DNA of 64,000 nucleotides from Ricinus communis (GCF_019578655.1 NC_063260.1:15316001-15380000); one strand, 5' to 3'. Positions 1 through 12,952 are shown, counted from the first letter of the stretch. Notes: a model not told the origin generated them from the sequence alone. Translations and numbers: made by a program.

Positions 1-1223
1 TCGTGTACTTTTTATATATGTTAAAAAAAGTGTGATTAGTTTTATTATAAAATAATATTTTGATGTGCTTTTTATGTTTTAAGTATAGAATAAAGAGTTG
101 GTTTGGCTTTCTACATATAAAAAGTTAAATTTTATTTTTTATTTTATATTTAGTGTCTATTTAGTTATATTGATCAATGTGACTGAAAGTTAATAGTTGA
201 TGGCTGATAAATTAAACTATTTGGTAAAATTTTTTATTAGCGATTGCTATTGGTATATTAAATGACCGTCAAAGATATAATTTATTATTAAATATATTTT
301 ATTATTATATTCAATCATACAAATTAATAAAAATAATTTATATTAATAAAAATATTACAGTTAATTTTCTTTAGTTCAATTGTATTTATTATTAAAAATA
401 TTTATAAAATTTATTTTAAAAGTAAAAATTTAAATTTAAACTTTACTAATAAATTTTTTAATTTCAAATACTATAATTATAAATATTATAATTAGTTAAC
501 TATTAAAAATAATTTTAAACTAATAATTATTTATAAAATATAAAAATTTAATTATGTGAAATCACAGCTATCAGCTAATAAGAAATTTTTTAAAATAGAG
601 CTGATATAATTAACAGTTAATTAAGACTAAATCAGCTATCAATTATTATTTCTTAGGTCTTTACGAAACACTTTAATATAATTGTTAAGTAAGAAACAAC
701 TATCAGCTGTATCAAACCTTTAAACCAAATATCCTCTTAATAATTACATAAGTTTATGTGCACTTTATTAATTGATATTTGTAAATTTTTTATTAACAAA
801 ATTTTTTTAAAAGAAATAAAAGAAAAATTAAAGTCATATAATGATTATGGAAAGAAAAGCAAAACAAAGAATAAAATATAAAGAGTCTGCTGAACTTAAA
901 TAAAATATTTTATTTTTTATATTTAAATATTTTTTAATATTATTTTTTATTATAGAAATTATACTTTTTAAAATAAAGAGCACCGTTGAGATGCTCTAAC
1001 AACATCTCCAAATTAGGCTTTTTATTTTCAAGAAAGAAATATTTAAATATAAAAAATAAAAATTTTAATATATGTCTAATAAACTAATTATAATTTACTT
1101 TTTATATTATTTTTATTTCTATAAATATTTATAATTTGAATTTCTCTTTTCTTTCATTTTTAATTTTAACCGATAAAAAAATAAAATTGAAAATATTAAT
1201 TAATAAAATATAGAAACTTGTAG
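1..1223. other. AT-rich intergenic spacer
   Basis: No credible coding region is visible. The stretch is very AT-rich with many short A and T runs. Near 981-1010 the motif GAGCACC...GAGATGCTC followed by AACATCTCC resembles the ends of small plant inverted-repeat elements, but I could not pair it with a second terminus. Confidence 0.6.
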
Positions 1224-4200
1224 TGTAACGGTCCTGCCCGATCTGGATATAACTATCTAATTTTCAATCTTTTATTTTTCGGACCGTAGGTCTAGCAATT
1301 CAAAGCTCTAACTGCTACTGCTTCAATCTTGAATTAACTCTTAACATCATGCATAACACGTGAGGAAAAATAAGAGCGAGTAAAATTCAGTGAGAAAATA
1401 AACAAATAATAAAACGGAACAGAAAATGATTAAAATAAACACGTATATTACTATACCATTTTTTAATATTTTCTTGCTAAAGAGAATACCATTATCATTC
1501 CGAATATAAATATTTGATAAAATAAACATTCTAGCTAGACAAATAAAATTATATAAAAATAATTAAATAAAAAAACACTTCCATATGCATCTAAAACTGC
1601 AAATTCTTTTCTAATCTGAAATCAATTAACTGTATAATATTGAATTCATCCGGAAAAATTTCCACTATTAATTTAAATTATGTTATCATACCAAGAAAAA
1701 TCAATAACAAATAAAATAAATAATTCAATCGAAAATAATATACACTCGTAGATATACCCTACTGATCCTTGACAACTTTGGACAGAAACGTCTCACATGG
1801 CAGCCCAAAATGCAAATAACTAGTCATACGCCCACAGACAATAAGATTCCAAAAGGCACCACTTAATATATGCCCCAAAGGTTATTATATACTAAGTGTT
1901 ATCCGAAAGACAGTATAATCTGATAACGCCAAACGTCCAAGGTGTGATCCCATAAGTCATATAGATGAATATGTACTTATTTATCCAGCTATATAAAATC
2001 ATAATCACAAATATAGAAAAATAAAAAATACTATTCTTTATTCCTAAGTTCTATAGAAAAATATCAAGTTCTAAATTACATTTAAAATAATTGATTTTCA
2101 ATCAGCAAATCATGAATATATATATATAAATAATATATAATTAAGAAATACGATGTTATAGGTTTATCTGCTCATCTTTTATGTAGGACTTAACCAATTA
2201 TATCTTCACTTAAATTTTATTAATTTTCTTTGAACTGCTATCCGAACGCATAACTTTAAAATTCACGCATAAACATACTTTAAAATTAATATTAAATCTT
2301 GTTTCTAATAATCTTCAACCAACGTCTATTATTATATATCTAACATTTAATTCTAATTATAATTTTATTTTACTATATCCTATTAATTATCTATCTATTT
2401 TAATTAATTAATTCTATTAAAAATTCGGCAACACCTTTCCTATAAAACAGACTAATTTTTCATACAAAAACGGGTCCACAACCTGCAAAAAAATTCACAC
2501 AACACAATCCAGAAAAAGTTTTCATTTGAAATCTCCAAGGATTAATTTATTTCCCCATATTAATATTTATGAAATTAAATCTCCCTCTATACCAATCAAT
2601 AACTATATTAATAATTATTATTACTCCTATTTATTTATTTTTTAATATTAATACTTATTTAATGACTATTATAATTGACTTTAGTGCTTATATCTAATAA
2701 TAAATCCACCTCAAAATCTAGAAATCAAACCAGCTAATTATCTCACACTTACAATACTATTTATAATATAGCTAATATTAATTCTACTTATTTTTTCTAA
2801 TCTCTTAGATATAAATTTTGAATTTACTTATTTTAATAAAATATAATATTTTTCTGTTATCTATCATTATTTATTAATAACAAACTCAAATTTAATTATA
2901 GACTAATCACTTAGTTAAAATATCAATCGAACTTATTAAATTAAATTTCTAGAATTTCTGGTTGTCAAATTAAAGTCCACTAATTTACTTATTCTAATAA
3001 ATTAGCTTCATCTTATTAATATTTATAAAGTAATTTATAATAATCTTTAATAAATTATCACATTGCTAAATTTGCTCAACTTAATAACAAATATTTCAAT
3101 TTCTAAAGATACTTACTTATATATATTAAATCATTTACCTTCAACTAATGCCAATATTATTTTTAATTAATAGCTTCTAAAATTAACAGGCTAAGGAATT
3201 TACCTAGACACATGCTAAGCTAGTCTACTCGCCTGACAATACAAGCACATCTACTAACTTGAAATGATGCATAAATAATGATTCTAACATAAGATTTTTC
3301 AAATTAGCCCTCGATCATCCAGAAATATCCCGAGCAGTCTCGACCTTCGATTTTCCGACGGAGTCCAATCTTCACGAAATTATTGTCATCAGAGAGCTAG
3401 TGATGCGTAGGTCCAAAATATGGTCTTTGATCAACCGAGGCATGACAACATTGGCCGGAAAAAGTGAAAAGCTTGAAATATCCCTACACTCTTTACCTCT
3501 TCGGATTTTACAATTCCGGCAGCCTCAAGGAATGACGATGGGCGGAAAAAGGAAGCCCAGAAGCTGCTGATCATTTTGTGTCCAAAATTGCCGCAAATGG
3601 TTGCCGAAAAATCCATGAATGGCGTCATGTAGTTCTGCCTTTTTCTTGCCGAATTCCGCCATCTGCCACTGTTGATCACCGCCGCCAGTGCTACTGCCGC
3701 GTTCGCCGGTGTCTTCTCCTCCACCAACCGTCGCCGCCACACCTCAAATAGCCTTCTTCCAATTTCTGTCGTTAATGACAGCTTCCCTCTCCTTCTTCTT
3801 CTTCTTCTTTGTCCTTTTTTTTTTATTTTTTATTTTTTTCGCATAATAGCCTTTAGTTCCTCTATTTTTCTTTGAATAACCATAACCCCCTGAAAGTATC
3901 CGCTAAACCCTTAAGCTTAAAATTATTTCTTCAATTAAGCCCTCAACTACTACTTTTGGGCTAAATCAAAATTATGAAAAATATATAGTTACTTATTTAC
4001 ATTAGCTTTTGATTTTTGATATTACCATTATGCCCCTACTGACATATTTAATTACAAAAATACCAATCTTGTCTATTTTCTCACTTAAACCTCATATTAA
4101 CTCGATTATACTTTTAGCCACTTTCTTGTAAATAATTATTAAGTTAATCCTAACACTTAATTAATTTAAATAATTAATTTGTTAACTATTTCTCAATTAA

Positions 4201-4328
4201 ATCCAATACCATTTGCTAATTAAAATTTAGCATTCTCTAATAAATTCTTTAAAAATAAAATATTTGTATAGCTTCCAAATATAATATTTAATTCATATAT
4301 TCATATTGAGGAATTACAGAGTGTGACA
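1224..4328 (-). mobile_element. Old long LTR, probably solo, chromovirus-like family
   Basis: The right end reads GTGTGACA, close to the reversed LTR start (GGGTGTTACA) at 42549. Inside, 3180-4150 parallels the 41160-42130 part of the better preserved copy at 39314-42549: the same order of a GC-rich block, a pyrimidine-rich block, 'AATTAAGCCC' and 'ATGCCCCTACTGACATATTTA'-type phrases. The left end TGTAACGG at 1224 resembles TGTCACGACC at 39314. Flanks are TGTAG on the left and TTTAT on the right, so a 5-bp duplication is not convincing. The family assignment is good. The exact ends, and whether the element is solo, are uncertain. The short ORFs at 3431-3875 lie in its GC-rich block and are not genes. 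Confidence 0.6.
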
Positions 4329-4759
4329 TTTATAAAAAGTAATTTACCCTTTATAGAACTCACTTAATTATAAAAATCAAACTAATTAGATATAGTTTAA
4401 TAAACTCTTTTATTTTTATCTAAGCATTAAAATTCTATTTTAACTCTACGCAATTTAAAAATAAAATAAAATAAAATAATATTTATTACTCTAATCATAT
4501 CTATTAAATTAAAAAAAAAAACTTATAGTTTATTATCATCATCGTCACAATCTTTATTTTCACTATTATTATACGAGTGTTGCATGTAGTACATTTATTA
4601 TACTAAAAAATGGAGAGTAAAATTTAATTCTGTAAATATAAAAATTCAAATTAATTATTTATTTTATATTTAAAAAATAAAAAATATGTTTCAGCGTTTG
4701 AAAATAAAAAATAAAGATATAACATTCCAAGGACCTACCAAACTGCCACAGAGATGTTA
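4329..4759. other. AT-rich spacer
   Basis: No gene or RNA seen. It contains runs of A and T and a TAAAATAAAATAAAATA stretch near 4462. Confidence 0.5.
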
Positions 4760-5281
4760 TTAAATGTGTGCTTTTTTTTTAACTATTAAAACTATTAAAA
4801 GAGATTGCTGGTATGAAATGGCTAGAAAGCCCAAGGTACAGATGATAGGCCACAACCAACCTAAGAAGAAAGGGCCAAAGCCCCACCTAACAACACAAAT
4901 AACTGGGTTTAAATGACAGGATATGGAACCCATTAAACCCACAGAATTGGGCTTATAGCCCAAGAAGGACACGGTTCTAAGGCCTACAACAATTGAAAAT
5001 TTTCTAAAAGCCCCCTGCGCACAGATCTTGCTGCTAACGAAGTCTTTCTTCTTCAACCAGGACAACATTACAGAGGGGAAGAGAGTGTCGAGTTGCCCAC
5101 CCATCAAAAGCACCCAAGGACAAATGTATTGCCAGATTGTCAGCCATTTACTCAAAATAGCAGGTTGTACCACTTGAAAGCATAGCCACCAGAAGCCAGA
5201 GGAATCAAATAGGAACAGACAGAAACTCATTAGAAGCATATCTACCTCACAGCTTCCAACTTTCATGGAAGAAATCAACAA
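4760..5281 (-). CDS. Unrecognised 173-codon open frame, probably not a gene
   Basis: A continuous minus-strand frame of 173 codons, unusually long for this AT-rich surrounding. The translation is rich in Trp, Phe, Leu and Cys and ends in VKKKAHI. I recognise no domain. There is no obvious splice partner, and the stretch is slightly less AT-rich than its flanks, which would be compatible with a retroelement or gene remnant. A shorter plus-strand frame (5265-5534) begins at its 5' end and is equally unrecognised. Treat as doubtful. Confidence 0.15.
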   Translation of the reverse strand: MLISSMKVGSCEVDMLLMSFCLFLFDSSGFWWLCFQVVQPAILSKWLTIWQYICPWVLLMGGQLDTLFPSVMLSWLKKKDFVSSKICAQGAFRKFSIVVGLRTVSFLGYKPNSVGLMGSISCHLNPVICVVRWGFGPFFLGWLWPIICTLGFLAISYQQSLLIVLIVKKKAHI

Positions 5282-5534
5282 GACATCAAGATTAATGTTG
5301 GATCCCCCTGATCTTATAATTCACAAATCCCAGCAACTCTTCCTCTTCCTCTCCCTCCTTTACATTCATCAATCGGTAGACACCCATAGGACAAAGGCAA
5401 GCAAGGGACGCGGACGGCGTCGCATTAAACGGCCACCCATGGGCCATCAAATTGAGAACCTGCAACAAAAGAACAAAACTAGACCAGCAACATCTACAAA
5501 GAAATACATAAACATAAGAAACTTGAATGATTAA

Positions 5535-8500
5535 GTTTTTATTGATGATTAGATAGAGATTAGGACATAGAAAAGAGAATGAAAGTTTTGGGGTTAGTTG
5601 TCTATTAATGTGAGTTTATATTTACTACTGGTGACCTATGTGTTACTTTATTTATATAAGTAAGGCAAAGATATGGAGTTAGAAATTTTTAAGGTACTGA
5701 GAACATTTCATGAAGGTATTATTTAAAATTCATATGTTTTGGTATTTAAAGTTGATTTATTGGCGATCATTATTGTGGGGTTGCTTGCTTTGGTCATGCA
5801 GATGCCTGACTCAAAAAGGCTCAAATTTGTGACTGAATCACAAATTGCTTCTCCAGGAAAAAGCAAAGGCATTGATGGATTATCGACATAGGTGGCAAAT
5901 CTATGGCTATGAGTTGGTGTGGATTCAATATGAGGAATGTGAATTTTAAATAATTTATTTATTTATATACGACCTATCTAAAGTTTATATAAATATTTAA
6001 ATATATATAATTTATATAAATTTTTACAATCCATTTATCTAATTAATAGTAATTTAATTATTTTTAATAAAAAATATTTTAAATATATTATTATTATTAT
6101 AGACCTTAATCTTTTCATTATTAGTACTTAGATTTGGTAAATTATTTTAATTTATCATTATTATTATTATAAATAAGTTTAACTAATATTTTTTTAATTT
6201 TTTTAATTTTATTTCAATAATTTTATTAGCATCACTTTCTCTCTCATAAAGCTATTTTTATAGTTTCTTGATGTAGTATTAGTTCAATGCTTTATTTTTA
6301 TGTTATTGTATTAAATTTCTCAAAAACAAGCATACATTACCCAAAGAAGTTTTTAATGAAATTTTTTTTAATTATTTTTATTGTAATATAATTATGTGTC
6401 AAGATATACCCGTTTATTTCTATGAATGATAAATATGATAAATTTTATTTTAAAAAAATTTCGAATAATAAATCTTTTTTTATTTAGCTATTATTAAATC
6501 AAATTTTGATGAATTTAATTAAACTACTTAGCTATTCATCTCCTCTATAAATTATAGTATATTACTTTCTTCATTTTGAAATAAGTGTCATTTAAAATAA
6601 CTTTTTTCTTATTTTAAATTAAGTATTATTTTAAGCAACTAATGGAGTATTAATTACTTCTTTTTAAATTTTATTTTTATTCTTTGTGAGAGAAAGTATT
6701 AATGAAGTAGGAAAAAAAAATTAACTGAAATGAAAAAAAAATTTATAAACTTTTTATGTATTTTAATAAATAGATATTTTACTCATGAAATTATTTTTTA
6801 TTATAATTGAAATAATTTAATATTGTATATTTCTTAATTTATGTGTGAGCTTTAAGGGAACTTATTAAGGAACATAAATATTGTCAAATTGAAACTTTTT
6901 AAATTCCACATTAAAATTAAAATTTTATATATTTTATTTATTAAATATTTTTATAATTTACTTTCTATTAATCAAAACCACTGATATTAGATTTCGATCA
7001 GATTGATTTTTTTTAATTTTTTACTCATCCTTAGTTTGATAGGATAGGCTTTTCAAAAGCTACTATAATCACAAATTTTTCTTCAAAAGTTATATAACAA
7101 ATAAAAGAATTGCTAATTTAAAAGATGATCAACATGATGAAGCTCACTTGTTAATCAATCAAATCCTTCATAAATTCATTCATTAATAAAAAAAATGATT
7201 CTATTAAAAATAAAAAATAAAAAATAAATATTCAAACAATGAATTTTGAAAGTGATAAAAAGGAGTAAGCATTATAGTCCAAATATTCGTTGATTCATTA
7301 ATTTTTTTCTTTTTTAAATATGTATCTCAATTGTTTCACAATTTGATGTTTTAATTTGAAAAGATATTTATTTATAATTTTAACTCAATAAATAAGTGAG
7401 ATATGGAAAACATCCAAGAAAAATAGTAGTTAAAGCATGGCACCGTGACAATCTTACAACTTCAAGATCATAAGTGTATTTTTTAATTAACTAAAAATAT
7501 AAATTATTTGAAAAAAGGATAATTACATTGATAATATAGATTATAGTTTTTAAAATTGAAAAAACGAATAAAGAAAAAAGAGAGTATAAAAATGCAAAAA
7601 AAAAAAAATCACATTTTTTAATTTTTCGTTGTCATGTCAACGTTCATTTTTTGGAAAAAGATATTGGTGTTTTAAAGAAAAAGATACTTTTGTAAATAAA
7701 AATTGTATTTTACAAATTCATTTAATTTGAAAGTAAAAATGTTATTAAATTCTTAAAAAGAATGATTTTGTAAATAATCTAAAAAAATTGATGAGAGGGT
7801 TCATTAGTGGGTATTTATATTCAATCTAATCCGACTCATATAAATAAGTGTCATTTTATTATTACTCTTTTACAATCCATTTAATTTATATATATTACCC
7901 ACTTATTATCCATACGCATAGAAGAATAGTGGATTAGGATGGGCAAAAGAATAAAGGTGAAATTTGCCGTCTCTTAAGTATCAACATCTAAATCAACTAT
8001 TGAAGTCCCTAGTTACTAGAGAAAACACTTTCAAGTTAAAGAAGTGGAAGAGGTGAGAGGACTAGCAAGGATGAGAGAGCTAAAAGGACTAGTGGCAGAA
8101 TGTACTCAAAAGAACATTACAAGCTAATTGTGATAAAATAATAATAAGAATTTAGCTATATTATGTACTAGCTATTTTATTTTGTCGATCGAGCCATGAG
8201 CATTAATATTCCTTTTTGTAATTGGCTTTAAATTGTTGGGTTACTTTTTTTAGTATATGTGCTACTACATAACTAGGGATTTATCAAATGCTTTGCATAT
8301 ATATGTTAACTCTACTTGATATGGTAATGTTACGGAAATGTCTATTTTAAGTATTGTCACTTTATATCCATACATGTTCAATATTTCACATTATATTAAC
8401 CCTAACATCATTAAGTACCAAACCAAGTCATATATTAAGTAACTAATAATAATCATTCAACTTCTAAATGCTAGACTAACCAACTTCATCTTAAGACATA

Positions 8501-8877
8501 AATATTAGGAAAAATCATGTCTAATATCAATGTGTAGGGATTATTTTTCATAAACTTTTAAACTGGATTACATCTAAGAATTAGAGTATTTATAGGAACA
8601 AATCATAAATAATAGCGCCATAAGAAACAAGAATATATGCATATATATACAAATAGTTTCTTATTGGAGCAGGTAAACCTCCTCAAATAGATATGTCGTT
8701 CAACGATGTATAAATAACTTAAGATTGCCCCTACATGTGCAAATCATTTTCATCACGTAGCAAATTTTGTCACAGGCAAAAGCCACAAAGTTAACTTATT
8801 TTATGCATATGGCATTATTTTATCTTCATAATATTGGAAATGACACAGCAGAAAGCATTGCACTGAAAGGAACATGT
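5535..8877. other. Intergenic spacer, AT-rich
   Basis: No coding region supported. Around 6548-6650 there is a short sequence of the kind found in small plant MITEs ('TTGAAATAAGTGTCATTT'), but no clear second end. The 3' untranslated region of the HPPD gene should lie just below 8878 on the minus strand; I did not identify a convincing poly(A) signal. Confidence 0.5.
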
Positions 8878-10780
8878 TTATGCTGAAGCTGCCTCTGTAA
8901 CTCGTCTAGCTTCAAGAGTCTTTTCAAATTCTTCAATGGACTTAAACAGCTCTGAAAAGTTGCCTTTCCCAAATCCTCCGCATCCACCTTTCTGATATTC
9001 TTTCCCTGCGTCATCCTTGAGCATGCAGCCTACTCTCTGAATTATCTCTATAAAAATAGTCGGTCTGCCAAAAAGGTATATATATGTGTGAGGTACCAAG
9101 TCCATCCAAAAAGAGCAAAATCTCTAAAAATAAATTTTTCCTCGTTAAATCACCTCATAAGATCATGAAGATTGCATACAAGTAACATAACATGACAGTC
9201 AGCAAAGAACATACACATTAATCAAGACTCCATGAGTTCCCTGAACCAAATAAACATTGTTAACGTTCCACACCACTAACTCTCTCTTTTCCCATTTTCC
9301 CCTGGTTTCACAGTCATGTCCCTCGCATATTAAAACTCAAAATCATTGAAACAGAACATTTTGAGTTCAATTCTCCTTGTCCACCATTTCTTAAATAATA
9401 ACTGATGAATTCCATTGTATACCCCACCATCAATTGAGCTCTAATTCATAAAAATAATAACTGATTAATTCCATTATATATAAATAAGCAGGAAAGGGTG
9501 GCAAAAGCACAAAGTTATGAACAATTAGTTGATGCATAAATCAAACCAATCATTTTCATGTACCCAAATAAAATGAGCAATAATAAGCAAAATCCCAATA
9601 ACAGAACAAAAAGTCACAAGTACTGAAGAATCCATAGTTACCTATCGCCAACAGGCTTGGTGAAAATCTGGAGCAAAGTGCCTTGATCATCTCTATCAAC
9701 CAAAATCCCCAACTCTTCACACTCTTTAATCTGCTCATCACTCAGAACATCACCAGCCCTATTTTTCAAATTCTTATAATATGTGGGAGGCGGAGACGGC
9801 ATAAACTCAAAACCCCCAACACCACTCCTCTTTCTCATTTCTCTCAAAGTCCTAAATATATCTTCACTCGCAAGCGCCAAATGCTGCACTCCAGCACCTT
9901 CATTATGCTCCAAATACGTCTGTATTTGACTCTTCCTTTTAGTCCCAAACACCGGCTCATTCATCGGTATCAACACCGTTTCTTCATTATTCGCCAAAAC
10001 GACAGAGTTTAACCCGCTCTCAGAGGTCCCCACATCCTCCGTTGTAAACTCAGCAAATTCATGAAATCCAGTGAACTGTTTCACATACGAAACCACCGGC
10101 GCTAATTCCGGTACGTTTCCGACCGCATGATCTAATCTTCTGATCCCGTAATCTACAGGAAACGACGTCGCTTCATCTACTGGCTCAAATCTCGGTAGAA
10201 ACTCGAAGTTGGAGCCTTCATTTTTGTAACTGATGTAACGCAAAACCACGTCGCCGTATAAATGAACTTCAGCGATGACAGCGCGATTATCGAGGAGTAT
10301 AGGTTCAGCTGAGGGCTTAGCGCCGTGAGATGCGCTTGTGCGAAAAGCTATTTCAGCGTCTTCTACTTCGATTGCGATTGCTCTAACAGCTAGGCCGTGT
10401 TTGGCTGAGAAGTAGCGGCAAGTCTCGTGAGAGAAAGTAGGAATGGATGCGGTGGCAGTGTGGGATAAGTTCTCCATGGCGGCGATTGAAGGAGAGTAAG
10501 GAGCCGTGAAGAGGAAATTGAGATCGCCGGAGCGGAGCAGATAAGAAGCGTGTGTGACGTTCCCGGTTGAAAGGTCTGACTTAGCGACGATTGGCATACC
10601 GAGTCCCCATGAGAAACGACGTGCCGTGTTTGTAGCATCTGTGCACCAGAACTCCACGTGATGAAATCGTTTCACTTTAAAACGGTCGGATTTTGGGTTT
10701 GCCCGAACGAAATTGGAGAAGCCAACTAGCTTGAATCCTTGCTCCGGTGTTGATGAAACGACATCGTTTTCTTTGCCCAT
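8878..10780 (-). CDS. HPPD: 4-hydroxyphenylpyruvate dioxygenase
   Basis: Converts 4-hydroxyphenylpyruvate plus O2 to homogentisate and CO2, feeding tocopherol and plastoquinone synthesis and tyrosine breakdown. It is a non-heme Fe(II) enzyme and the target of HPPD-inhibiting herbicides. Two exons: exon 1 at 10780-9642 and exon 2 at 9064-8878, with a GT-AG intron (9641-9065, 577 bp). The spliced frame is 1326 nt, 441 residues, the usual plant length. The iron-binding triad is present: His218 in RRLDHAVGN, His300 in AGVQHLALAS, and Glu386 in PTIFIEIIQR, the last supplied by exon 2. The C-terminal GGCGGFGKGNFSELFKSIEE helix that gates the active site is intact. The start MGKEND at 10780 fits plant homologues. 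No chloroplast transit peptide is evident; the N-terminus is short and acidic/polar. No damage seen, so I infer a working gene. Confidence 0.96.
9065..9641 (-). other. HPPD intron
   Basis: Donor GATAG|GTAACT and acceptor TTTTTGGCAG|ACCGAC on the minus strand. The splice restores the reading frame as ...VGD-R-PTIF. Reading straight through the donor gives a stop codon (TAA at 9640-9638), which fixes the junction. AT-rich, no embedded feature seen. Confidence 0.93.
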
Positions 10781-11049
10781 TGTGTTTTTCTTTTCTTCAG
10801 TTGGTGGTGGTGCAATGAATGGGAGGAAATAGATAGTTTTTCCGAGAAGAAAGATTAATATTCACGCAAGTCAAAGACTAGCGAATGAGATTCGAATTTT
10901 AATGGTGGTGATTAGTTGCTAGTGCTTGTTTGTTTGGAAATGTGACGCAAAAGAACACACGGCGCTGACCTGCCTACCTGGGAGATAAGGAAGATGGTTC
11001 TGCTGACATGTCAACTTAAGCATTCGCGAGCTCAAATGATGATTTCCCT
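10781..11049 (-). promoter_or_regulatory. Probable HPPD 5' UTR and proximal promoter
   Basis: Sequence immediately upstream of the HPPD start codon on the minus strand. It is less AT-rich than the following spacer. I could not pick a convincing TATA box, so the boundary is positional only. Confidence 0.35.
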
Positions 11050-11879
11050 TTATTTAATGGGCAAAAAAAAAAAAAAAAGAAAAATTAATATAACTAAAAT
11101 ATCATTTTATTAATATACTTAGAATTGCTACTATATTTCTTTTTTGTTACTTCATTAGTACTTTTATTTATAATAAATAAGAGTAAAAATTGAAAAGAAT
11201 TTATTAATTTTTATTAATTTCTTAAATTTACACTTAATTTAAAATAAATTTTTGTTAAAATGACATTTATTCAAAAACTAAAAAAATAAATGAATATATC
11301 TACATCATTTAGATTTAGTGAACTTTATTGTTATTTAATTTGTGAATATTTATTAAATAAAGTGAACTAAGATGTTTAAATGAGTTAGGTCCACTAAACG
11401 ATGTTTTCCTTTAAGCACTAAAAGCACGTTGGTAATAGATTCCAAAAGAAAAATATACTGATAATATAACCAGTTTAACATTAATTTAAGATAAAATTAT
11501 ATAAATATTGTCTGAATTTTTTAATTTTCACTAATTTGATGTTTTAGTAATTTTTTTATTTAATCAAATGTTCCAACTCTTTAATTATTGTATATTTCAA
11601 TGCCTTCAGCCGATTGAGTCTAAACAGAAAGTTAACTAAGCATTAGTGGAAGTGGTTTTTACTAACTAAGCAAGACAGGTCAATTTACATGTGTACCTTT
11701 AAATTTGTATGACAAAAAATGTCCTTGCCTTCAATTGATATAACTTACTTTTTAAACTTTAAAATAAAATTGTCTCTTTCAAATTCTACAGTTGAAAATT
11801 CACTAAATAAAAGACAAAAAGAGAAAGTAGGAAACGATGGAAGAAGGTTTTGCAAAATGGAAGGAAATGAGAATTACAT
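11050..11879. other. AT-rich spacer
   Basis: No gene seen. Starts with an A-run near 11066-11080. The rest is AT-rich with no recognised repeat ends. Confidence 0.5.
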
Positions 11880-12137
11880 ATAGGAAGCATCTTAAGGATA
11901 TCTTGGATGAATGCTAATCCTGGAAAGTTGTTTTGGTCTTGTGAGGATCTTTCTTGTAATAGAACATTTGAATGGGCTGAGGTGCAATTCAACGAAAGAG
12001 CTAGTAGGAGAATCTCTGGATTGATGAAGAATAAATCGAGATTAGAAATAGAAGCAGAGAAGAGCAAGGGCAGAGAGAAGAAATTGTGGCTTTTAGTGCT
12101 TGTGTTAGTGCTTGTTATAATCTTCAAAATACGATGA
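11880..12137 (+). pseudogene. GRF-type zinc-finger, single-membrane-span protein, degraded
   Basis: The open frame 11907-12137 (76 codons) carries the second half of a plant GRF zinc finger: NANPGKLFWSC, then LSCNRTFEWAE, then a polar coiled region (MKNKSRLEIEAEKSKGREKK) and a hydrophobic C-terminal tail LWLLVLVLVLVIIF, the usual layout of the small plant GRF membrane proteins. In the same frame SW precedes MNANPGK, as in the family, so the gene once began further upstream. The expected first pair of metal ligands (C-x-C-G) is not found: TGCAAAATGG at about 11853 may be its decayed remnant, out of frame and followed by stops. Either a 5'-truncated pseudogene or a gene with an upstream exon I cannot see. 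Confidence 0.5.
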
Positions 12138-12149
12138 TTATGGGTTAGT

Positions 12150-12850
12150 GTTACTGTTAAAATCAGTGGTATGGATAGGTTTAATATATATGTGTTTAGG
12201 GTTTGAAAGAGACCAAATTGATATTGAAAAATAGTTGTTGGACCTATAAATAGGACTCAAAGGAGTTAAATAAAAGCCCATGTCCTAAGCTTAAAATAAT
12301 TAATCTAATTTATTTTAATTTAATTAATTGGTTAGTTAATTAATAACTAAGGGTAACGACTAAACACACGTGAAAAAAAGTATTAGGAGGAGTTGTATAG
12401 CAGTTATCCCCACTTCATAAATAGAAGGAAATAATGGATCTCTATGGCAACATAAGTACAACTCAAAAAAAGTAGAACTTGGGGCTCTATAAAAATCAGA
12501 AGCAGGAATGAAAAAGAAATCTCAACATCAACTGAACAATGACAACTCTACAATTTTCAAATATTCAAGCACAAACTCTCTATAAATAATTTAAGTGTCC
12601 AACATATTTTTTTATTTAATTATTTTCTCGTATTTATGTTTACTACAAAATATTATTTATTTATCAAATTTCCAGCAAAATAAGTACAAGTCCTTTAGCT
12701 TATTCATTTAAAAAAATTTACTGTTATTCATTAATTCTTGTGGTGTCATTTGAGGATCTAAGCAAACTGTCAAGATAGTTTAGAAATTTACAAAAAAATC
12801 TTATTAATAAGTCAATTCAAGGCGTATTAATTACACAATTTGTGTACCTA
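12150..12850 (+). mobile_element. 5' LTR of a Tat-type Ty3/gypsy element, ends approximate
   Basis: Non-coding sequence directly upstream of a primer-site-like motif and of gag/pol remains in the same orientation. TATAAATAG at 12246 and a second ATAAATAGAAGG near 12417 look like LTR promoter and transcript-start sequence. The start position is not defined by a visible duplication. Confidence 0.4.
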
Positions 12851-12854
12851 CACG

Positions 12855-12952
12855 TGGCACGCTCAACATTCTATTTTTCACTAAACATATGTTTGACACG
12901 CTCGACATTCTAATTTTCACCAAATATATTTTTGGCACGCTCCGTAGGACCA
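12855..12952 (+). repeat. Triplicated GGCACGCTC primer-region motif
   Basis: GGCACGCTCAACATTCTATT, then GACACGCTCGACATTCTAATT, then TTGGCACGCTCCGTAGGACC occur in a row about 40 bases apart, each linked by a similar 'TTTTCACTAAACATATGTTT / TTTTCACCAAATATATTTTT' spacer. The last copy resembles the TTGGCACGC-type leader or primer site that follows the 5' LTR in Tat-type elements. Confidence 0.6.

Noticed and set aside
3431..3875. Three short ORFs in a GC-rich island
   Set aside because: Equivalent LTR block of the old copy at 1224-4328.
6548..6660. Possible small MITE (AAATAAGTGTCATTT words)
   Set aside because: Only one convincing end seen; no inverted partner or duplication.
9683..10012. Plus-strand ORF of 109 codons
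   Set aside because: Shadow of HPPD exon 1 on the opposite strand.
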